Translations under genes and position numbers: made by a program
Notes under the pieces: model-generated
What the model was told of the DNA's origin: nothing
What the model saw: the letters and a program-made list of their open reading frames with translations, nothing else
Database searches by the model: none
Shown here: piece by piece, positions 56,715 to 64,000 of the stretch
Position numbering within the stretch: the stretch's first letter is position 1
Layout of the letters: each line of letters begins with the position of its first letter
DNA from: Blattamonas nauphoetae
Lineage: Eukaryota > Preaxostyla > Oxymonadida
Assembly (NCBI GenBank): GCA_033064195.1
Contig: JARBJD010000034.1
Span: 1 to 64,000 of the forward strand
DNA: 64,000 bases
Direction: 5' to 3'

Positions 56715-59692
56715 TTATGGCTCAGGTTCTTTCATTTCCATTCCAGAAGCGAGACGAGTGTCGTCGGGGTGAGAAGAGAGGAACTCTCCAATGTCAGTAA
56801 GTGTTGGGCGTTGTTTCGGATCAACTGACACACAGCGATGGATCAGCGACACAAACTCCTCGTTCTTCAACGATTCCATTTTGGGTCCAACTCCTGTTCC
56901 CGATTGTCGTTGAGCATTCACTGCATCCAGTTCTCCAAACGGAACAAGACCAGTCTCAATTTCCCACAAGACCAGGCCAAGACTAAAAACTGACGCTTTG
57001 TGTCCATCTACTTGTGTCCCAACGCCTGATTCCACGACTTCAGGTGCTTGCCATCTCAGTCCGTCCATTCCTGATTGGTCCATTTGGGCGTCCTGAGTCT
57101 TCTCAGATGGTTGATCGTGGATTCCATCCAAGTTTGGGAGTGGCTGTGGGTGTAATTGAGTTCGAGCTGCTTCCTGTTTTGCTTCTTCTGATGTCATTTG
57201 CAGTTTCAGTTGAACATTTCCAGCTGCGTCAACCAGAATCCAGTGAGACGAAAGACGAGTCAGAACATCACTCGCTGGTCGATGAGCCACAACGTGTTTC
57301 AATCCATTCACGATCTGAAGACCAATTCCTCGCTTCCCAATCTCACGCCGTTCTTTGTGAAGCACACTGTAAAGTGTCGAATCAATTCGAGCTGTAGATA
57401 TCTCACAAACTGCACCACACGTCATCACTTCCACAAGCTCTCCCTCCTTCCTCGACGCCGAGCTCATCACTTCCTCCGGCTGGTTCACTCTCGTCCGACC
57501 GACATCAGACGAGTTCAACGCTGATTCATCATTTTCATCTGTTCGAATCACTCCATTTGAACAATCCACTCCAACTTCATCCACTTTCTCAACATCCAGC
57601 GGTTCTTGAACTTCCATCTCTTTCTGAGCAAGTTCAGCTTTCTTCTGCTTTCGATGGCGGAGCAGAACAGTGATGATGATGGCGATGACGAATCCAACCA
57701 GCAGACAGGCAACCAGCGGAAGCAGCCAACTCAGAAGTTTTTTCATTTCTGGTGACATCGACTTTGGATCGTGTACGTTGTGTCATGTGTCAGCAGCTTT
57801 CCATCTCCAACCACCTTGATCTCCTTCGTTCCTCCAAATGCTGAGCCAACCTCGTTGGTGAAGGTGAGTGTCACGAGTTTCCCTTCTTCCTCCACAACAA
57901 AGTCAAACGATCCGAGTACTTCTTTGTCGAAGTGAAGAAGAATAAACGCGGATTGGGGGTCAGATTCGACGAGGCGTGCTGTTGCGTCTTGGAGTGTGGA
58001 GAAGGAGGGCGTTTCGGGTGGAGTGATTGAGGATGGCTCGGGTGTGGTGAATGTGAGGTAGTCGGAAGTTGTAGTGAAGTTGAAGACCCACGCTGCTCGA
58101 GGGATTGGGATGTCATTGGTCATCTGAGAAGAAGAGGATTCAGGAATAACTCCGACAATCGAAGTGATCGTGTAGTTCGTGTTGTATTTCAGATTGACTT
58201 CGGACTCAGAGAAGAGAGTTCCTGTCCCATCCGCGAACAGCATTCTGAATGTTGTTGATGTTCCATCCTCCTCTTTCGCCCTGACTTCATATTCCTGCGA
58301 GATCGGTGGTGTCATCCCCTCCATCTCCAACTCAATCTTTCCTGTCTTTTCATTCACGTTCGCTGTTGGTGAAGCTGTCAGAAGCGGACCAATCTTTGTG
58401 AATTCCACATCCCAATATCGTTCAGGGTCGAGCAAGAATGACGGGAGCCAAGCTTTTCCGATGATCATTCCAGATGAGTCAGAACTGACAGTGGTGAAAC
58501 AACGCTCAAATGTGAGTGTGGGTAAGACAGGGTAGTAGTCGCACATGATTGTGACATCAGTGAGTTTGGTTGTATTGACTTCAAAATTCAAGTTCGACGA
58601 CGCAAAGAAAGTTCTGTCTTCACCAAACGAATTCCCGTCAAAGTACACATCAGTGAATGAGAGGGCCTCGCAATTGTAGATCCGTTTGATATACACGGCA
58701 CCAGTCGTTCCTGAGAAGCAGTCCTTGACGAGAGTGTCGGAAATGCTGAAGTCTTTCTGGAGCATCGATGCGATGGCGCCTCCTGCGTGTTTGGACAAGC
58801 ATTCGATGAAGCGACAACTCTCCACTGTCAACGCCGCCTGATTGTATCCATTCATGCACAGTCCTCCACCAAGTGTGAAGTCGATTTCGGAGAGCAACTC
58901 ACAGCGTTCAAAATTCGTGCTGACAACTGACAGAGCGAGATGTCCTTCAATATGAACGCCAGCTCCTGTTTTGGACGCCGTGCAGTCGGAGAAGACGCAA
59001 TCGACCAAGTTGAGCTGCTGGATGTCCCCACCAGTGAGGAAGCCATTCGAACACACTCCTCCTCCTCCACCTGCAGTATAATCATCGCCAGTTGCTGAGC
59101 AGTCCACAAATCGACACAAATTGATGAGAACATCAGAATCAACATTTACGTGCATCGCTCCTCCATTTCCAGTTGTCGAGCAGTTCGTGAAGTTTGATGA
59201 CGTGACTGAGAAAGACGAGCGACCGGACTGACCCTGGACATCGACAGACACGACTCCACCAGATCCAGTTGAGGTGATGTTGTCGAAGGAGCAGGAGAGG
59301 ATGGAGATGGTGCCTGGGTACTTGTTGAAGGTGAGCGGGCGAACATGTGATGGATATTCATTCCCTGTGAAGCCGCAATTCGTAAAACTGGCAGCGGACG
59401 CTTGGGTTCCACTGTTTTCGTCAAAGTAATACTCAATACCATCCTGGAATTGGGTTGGATATTCATCAGGATCGGGGAGGATGATGGATGGGTCGGTGTT
59501 GGGGGAGGGGAGGAGGGAGGAGAAGGTGGAATTCGAGCATAAAACAGAACCTCCATTGTTCACATTCCGGATCGTCGATCCTGTAGGCATGGGCAGTGGT
59601 CGGTCCGACTGCTCGTCGACCGACCGACTGCTTTTTTTGACGGATCCTACCCATTTCACGATGAATCGTCCGTTGTCCTCTTGAGAAGACAT
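56715..59692 (-). pseudogene. Beta-helix / pseudokinase receptor-like gene, damaged
   Basis: Two minus frames make up one gene: 59692-57743 (ectodomain) and 57758-56715 (membrane and kinase-like part). They overlap by 16 bases in different frames, with no usable intron, so a frameshift or small deletion separates them. The ectodomain begins abruptly inside the beta-helix with no signal peptide, so the 5' end looks lost. It has SSNFTNCSTTGNGGAMHV-type repeats and two beta-sandwich-like modules. The transmembrane helix is at 57.66-57.73 kb. The kinase-like part keeps QAPEVV, VFSLGLVLWEIETG and DPKQRPTLTDI, but it has no DFG and no recognisable glycine loop or catalytic lysine, and the HRD position reads HRPASD. 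It is a pseudokinase by family, and probably a pseudogene here. Intact relatives are recalled as a large oxymonad family. Confidence 0.7.
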
Positions 59693-60345
59693 ATCTTCCC
59701 GTTTTTCTGTTTCTCGATCAATAATTTGCGTGGAAATTGAGAGAATGGAGTTTTCTCGTCATCATTTTCCATTTTGTCCGTCGAATCTGCTGACATGATG
59801 GGATGATCACGGTGTGAAAGAGTTTTCACAGAAATACAACAGATACTGATCAGAAGGAGTGAAGTGCGATGCGAACGTGCTATCGGAGAGTGTTGACAAG
59901 AGGAAAGTACTTGAACAACACCTGTCTGTATTGTGCATTTCTCTCTCCATTTCTTCGGCCTCTTCATCTGTTCTTTGTCGTTCTCGTTCATCCGCTGTTT
60001 TCTCTCCTCTTCTTTTTTGTCTCATTCCCTTTCCTCTTTCAATTCTGCCGGATTGTCGTTCCATTTTCGGTTCAGAATGTATTTGCTTCTGTTCTTCCTT
60101 CTCTTTGAATCTGGACGGTTTTGTTGCTTCTGGCTGAGTATGCTCCTTCTTCTGTCTGACTTGTCGCTTTCTGTCTTCTTGATCTGTCCTTCTTCTCATC
60201 ATCGCTGTCCTGTTATCATTTTCAATTCCTTCTCTTCCAACTCTCCTTTCTCCATCGTTCACCACTCCCTCATGACTAACTCTCCTTTTCTCTGAAGGTT
60301 GGTTTGTTTCCGTGATCCGCCGCTTTTCATCAACAAATACGTGAA
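59693..60345 (-). other. Charged minus-strand frame next to a mobile element
   Basis: From about 60345 to 59807 the minus strand is open and very rich in E, R, K and Q (RRTDQEDRKRQVRQKKEHTQ), ending in a more hydrophobic piece. Its 5' end is cut by the inverted-repeat element at 60346. Similar charged minus-strand sequence resumes on the far side (62.1-62.65 kb), so a locus of this composition seems to have been split. No family is recognised, and compositional bias alone could produce the open frame. Confidence 0.3.
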
Positions 60346-62098
60346 CAGTCACGGACAAAAGTAAGTGGCCACCCTTGCCTGGATTTATGAACAGGTGGTT
60401 TTTTCTGATTTTTTCATAAACACCTCACAACAATGGAAGAACACAATTTTTCGAATATAAAACAAAAAGAGTGTGGTGAAGTGAAAATCGAGATGAGCGA
60501 ATGGATCAAGATCAGAGGTCAATCCTATTGCGGCAACCTTAACACATCTCCTCTCTCTGGAGGAGGAGATGTGACGAGTGTAGTCTGTCCCTCCACTGAG
60601 AACAGTCTGTCTCCTCTCGTAACTGAGATCTTGTTCGAAATGTGTCAAAAATGTGAGAATCATATCTTTTTTATCCCTCATCCGTCATCCTTTTAGACAC
60701 AGCAATTGCTTTCACTGGTGCCAAGAATGAAATTTCTCTCTTCTTATCAAATGTTGTGACATGGTGTAGAGAAAATGAGATTCGCACGTTTTGAGCACAA
60801 TTGGAACATTCCCGATTTATCAGTAATCTGACAGATGTATACAGATACAGTATTCCCAAGAGGAGATAGAGCGTTTGGGATCAATATAAGGATTGTTGAT
60901 GAGGGATAAAAAAGATATGATTCTCACATTTTTGACACATTTCGAACAAGATCTCAGTTACGAGAGGAGACAGACTGTTCTCAGTGGAGGGACAGACTAC
61001 ACTCGTCACATCTCCTCCTCCAGAGAGAGGAGATGTGTTAAGGTTGCCGCAATAGGATTGACCTCTGATCTTGATCCATTCGCTCATCTCGATTTTCACT
61101 TCACCACACTCTTTTTGTTTTATATTCGAAAAATTGTGTTCTTCCATTGTTGTGAGGTGTTTATGAAAAAATCAGAAAAAACCACCTGTTCATAAATCCA
61201 GGCAAGGGTGGCCACTTGGGCGATTCTAAATGAAAGGTCGCCTCCGTTTTATCTCCATCCCCACTCTATATATCGTAAAGAAAACAGCAGAGTTCACATA
61301 AACATCCTCTCTCTCCCCGTTTAAGGTTTGAATTACCAGATTTTCCCATTTTCACTCACTTTTTTCCAGATTCCAAGTTCAGGTGACTCCTTCTTCATCA
61401 CACGGTATTCATTTGTCAGATTCGTGATTGAACCGACCTAATACCGTGCATTACATGTGATTCTCCTGGTTTGTGTCATATATTTCGTTCACACTGACAG
61501 ACACTCAGCACTTTTTTGAGGCGAGACAGATTGTTTCTCACAGCCAGAAGACAATCTGTACACTTGCACTGTGTGATATTTTCTCCAGTTTTCACTCGCG
61601 ATCGGAACTTTTTTCACAAATTTCTCGTCTTATAGATCACAAACGGGCACTGACTCTTTGTTCGCCCTACTCTTCCTCTAATTCCCATCAAATACCGTTT
61701 TGAATCAAGAGATACCTCAAAGCACCTCTGTTAGACATGTTCCGCCAATCTTGAAGACTAAATTCATCATGATTGTTGATTTTGCCATTCAGAACTTTTC
61801 GTGTCTTTTTCTACAATAGATGTCTTTGTGTTGGTTCTCTCACACAGAATGAGCGTTTTATGTAGTTTTCCATCGTTTCTCTGTTTTCGAACAGATTCTG
61901 TGACAAAAAGTGTGCACTATTGTCTTCAACAAAAAAGGACGATATCGAACGCGATCGAACTTAAAATTCAATAATTTCCCTATTTCTTGTCTACTGAAAT
62001 AAAGAACGGTAATTGGGCAAAAAATGAATTTTTGGGACGCACATTAGTGTTTTGCGACCTTTCAAAGAGAATCGCCCACTTACTTTTGTCCGTGACTG
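60346..62098. mobile_element. Terminal-inverted-repeat element, non-autonomous, invaded by a foldback
   Basis: The left end CAGTCACGGACAAAAGTAAG (from 60346) pairs with the right end at 62076-62098 in inverted orientation. GAA flanks both sides (60343-60345 and 62099-62101), consistent with a 3-bp target duplication. The repeat continues on the left only after the foldback: GGGCGATTCT..TGAAAGGTCGC at 61218-61242 matches the inner part of the right repeat at 62051-62078. Without the insert the element is about 0.9 kb with no coding capacity. The end sequence resembles Tc1-type ends by eye, but the GAA flanks do not fit a TA target. Confidence 0.7.
60363..61217. mobile_element. Foldback element with 320-bp arms
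   Basis: Arms at 60363-60682 and 60898-61217 are inverted copies that appear identical, because both strands yield the same ~98-codon translation over the arms. The spacer is 215 bp. The arms hold no recognisable gene. The identity implies recent formation or ongoing correction. It lies inside the left terminal repeat of the 60346-62098 element. Confidence 0.85.
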
Positions 62099-62101
62099 GA
62101 A

Positions 62102-64000
62102 GCACTATTGTCGTCAGCTAGCCTTCTTCTTTTCGCTGGTTCTTCTCCATGACTTGTTTTCGTCACTCTTCAGCCCTAGCAGTTTGATCTCTCCCTTATT
62201 TCCTTCTATTTTGTTCTCTTGATCTCGAATTTCGTCTCGTCCTTCCTTCTCGACCTTTTCTCTAAATTCAGCGAGTTCATGCAGATGATTGATCCGATGG
62301 GCATTCTTCAACTTCAGCTTTGTCTGTTTCTTCTCTATCCTTCCAGTTCCTTCTTTTCTTTGACGATCCTTTCGAAGCAGTCTTGGGCTTCACTCATTTT
62401 GTCCAATGACGCTCACAATGTCCCCCAACATTGTTCTTAATCGAACTCTGTCTTCCTTTTCAACTCAGCTTTTGGTTTCAGTTCTCTTCTAGTGGCCATT
62501 GTTGTCGACCTTTTGTTCGTTGTCTGTATTCTGTTTCTCTTCTTCGTAATTATCCATTCGTTGATGGGTTTCCTTTGTTTTAGAATCTCCGTGCTGAATT
62601 TATTCTTTTGGTCGGATTTCATCAGGTATTTTGAGATATCCTTCAAGGATCATTTGACCCGTATGACAATTCGCTATAGTGAGGAGCAAAAACTGGTTAA
62701 AAAGGAAGACAAACGAGAAATGATCATTGTATAGCGCACTAGAGTGACAGAGAAGGACAATGAGGGGATATTAAGAAGAGGTGCACCAAAGAGGTTGATG
62801 GAGCTGAGGAAGTGAAATGAAGAATAATAAAAGACATTCAACGAGGAAGAACAATTGAAGAAGTAGATATAAAGCGATGAGGTGAAGATACATACCTGGA
62901 TTTCCATACATTCAGAGATCAGCATCAGAGTCTTTGATCTGGAAAGAGCCTTGATGTCTGCTCATTGTTGGTGTAAATGGATCATTATTCTGCATTTCAG
63001 ATATAGATATTGCGTTTGAATATGTTTTCGACTTGGTTTTCCACGGATGCGTTCAATCGGAGTTGAAACTGCGTGTGTTTGTGATGGTTGGGACCATTCC
63101 ATGTTGAGAGGAGAAATGAATCAGAATGAGGATGGACGAGAAACGATCTGTCGGCGATGGGTGAAAAGAAATGAGCAGTTTTACGATGAAGATTGAAAAA
63201 GCTGAAAAAAGAGAAAAAAGAAAAGAAATGAGGATGAATGGGCAAAGAAGAAGGGTGTACGCGAGGAAGTGAAGATGTGTACTTCTATATCCAAAGATTC
63301 ACACAACAGCACCAGTATCGACGTGTAAGACCAAATCTTGGACGAAGGCTGAGGCAACGCTGTGCTGATCGAGGAGAGAGAGAGAAATGAATAGAAACAC
63401 AGAAAGAGAGTGGTGAAGAGAGAAGAATAAAGACAATGAACGAACAAAAAGAAGAGATTAAACAGAATAGCATGGGAAAGTGATTATCGATATCTTCCTT
63501 CGTCTTTATCTCTTCCTATTCATTTCGCTCTTCTTTCCAACTGGAATTGGTCTCCTCTGGTGTGATCTTCACCTAATCGATTCGTTCTCTCTGTCATTTT
63601 GACCAGATCCAATTTCATATCGACCACGAGTTCTCTTTGCAGATAATTGAGAGGATGGGAGTGATAAGAGTGGAAAAACAATAGAGATGCAAACCGTTGT
63701 TTTTAGTGTCATTTTATCGTCTCATACTATCGACTCCAGAGTTGGGCTTGATCATGCCAGGTTTTGCTCTTAATTCATGAGAAAGATGTCGATAAAGATT
63801 AAAACTAAATAAAACACTATTTTGTCTTGATCAGGATGAGTGGAAGAGTTGTCAGAACAAAGTGGATGAGTCGTGGTCGGTCGGACAGGCCGACTTTTTG
63901 TCCGATGTTGGGGAAAGACAGACCGACTCAGGGACTCTTGAACCACGACCTCATAAACATTCATTTGGTGAAAAATGAGATGAACCAATTAGAGAGATGT
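62102..64000. other. Purine-rich region with decayed charged coding
   Basis: Minus-strand blocks at 62114-62311 (HLHELAEFREKVEKEGRDEI) and 62437-62646 are lysine/glutamate-rich and may be pieces of one broken coiled-coil gene. From 62.7 to 63.5 kb the plus strand is GAA-rich. Two stretches about 370 bases apart, GTGAAGATACATACCTGGAT near 62882 and GTGAAGATGTGTACTTCTAT near 63270, look like diverged repeats. Near 63.87-63.92 kb a GTCGGTCGGAC-type block resembles one at 59.6 kb. No intact gene can be supported before the window ends. Confidence 0.3.

Noticed and set aside
1-64000. tRNA or rRNA genes
   Set aside because: No cloverleaf with a paired TTC-loop box or conserved rRNA stretch was recognised by eye; this is not an exhaustive scan.

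Overview
This window reads as nuclear DNA of a unicellular eukaryote, most likely an oxymonad-type flagellate close to Blattamonas. That placement is an inference from recalled protein families, not from a search. The evidence is as follows. Genes carry many short GT-AG introns, several of only 29-35 nt. Genes are packed on both strands a few hundred bases apart. TAA, TAG and TGA all end convincing reading frames, so the code looks standard. Several lineage-type families are present: HEAT-like proteins with an FDPNS..LSFEDKS signature, SPRY-like proteins built from many tiny exons, and surface beta-helix proteins, one joined to a kinase-like tail. Rpf2, a eukaryotic ribosome-assembly factor, anchors the host assignment.

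Layout. 1-13.2 kb is accessory, decayed DNA: a broken Polinton/Maverick (DNA polymerase B part on the minus strand at the left edge, fainter remnants to about 12.8 kb), two paralogous accessory ORFs with a shared upstream box, and a broken pogo/Tigger-like transposon. At 13.2-13.6 kb lies an inverted partial copy of the spliced gene found at 48.4 kb. 14.25-24.56 kb holds one giant five-exon gene (about 3238 aa, possibly an inner-ring nucleoporin of the Nup192/205 type). 25.6-30.4 kb (minus) encodes a 1.6k-residue charged coiled-coil protein. It is divergent from a seven-transmembrane protein gene (30.5-31.7 kb). A whole-looking Tc1-type transposon (31.8-33.26 kb) separates that gene from the four-exon Rpf2 gene (33.4-34.65 kb). 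A coiled-coil gene (34.8-37.6 kb) and a 2039-residue beta-helix surface protein gene (37.85-44.04 kb) follow.

44.3-55.5 kb is a cluster of small lineage-type genes: a SPRY-like gene with six introns of 29-35 nt, three members of one HEAT-like family (one with a frameshift in an A run), a seven-exon HEAT-like gene, an unrecognised spliced locus, a 98-residue membrane protein, and another HEAT-like gene with a 16-nt micro-exon. From 56.7 to 59.7 kb (minus) lies a damaged beta-helix/pseudokinase gene. From 60.3 to 62.1 kb is a terminal-inverted-repeat element whose left end has been invaded by a perfect-looking foldback element. The remaining 1.9 kb is purine-rich and shows no clear gene.

The exon models below were checked by adding exon lengths. 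The phases close for the giant gene, the seven-TM gene, Rpf2, the beta-helix gene, the SPRY gene, the seven-exon HEAT gene, the small membrane gene and the 53.6-55.5 kb gene. No RNA gene, CRISPR array or origin could be supported.
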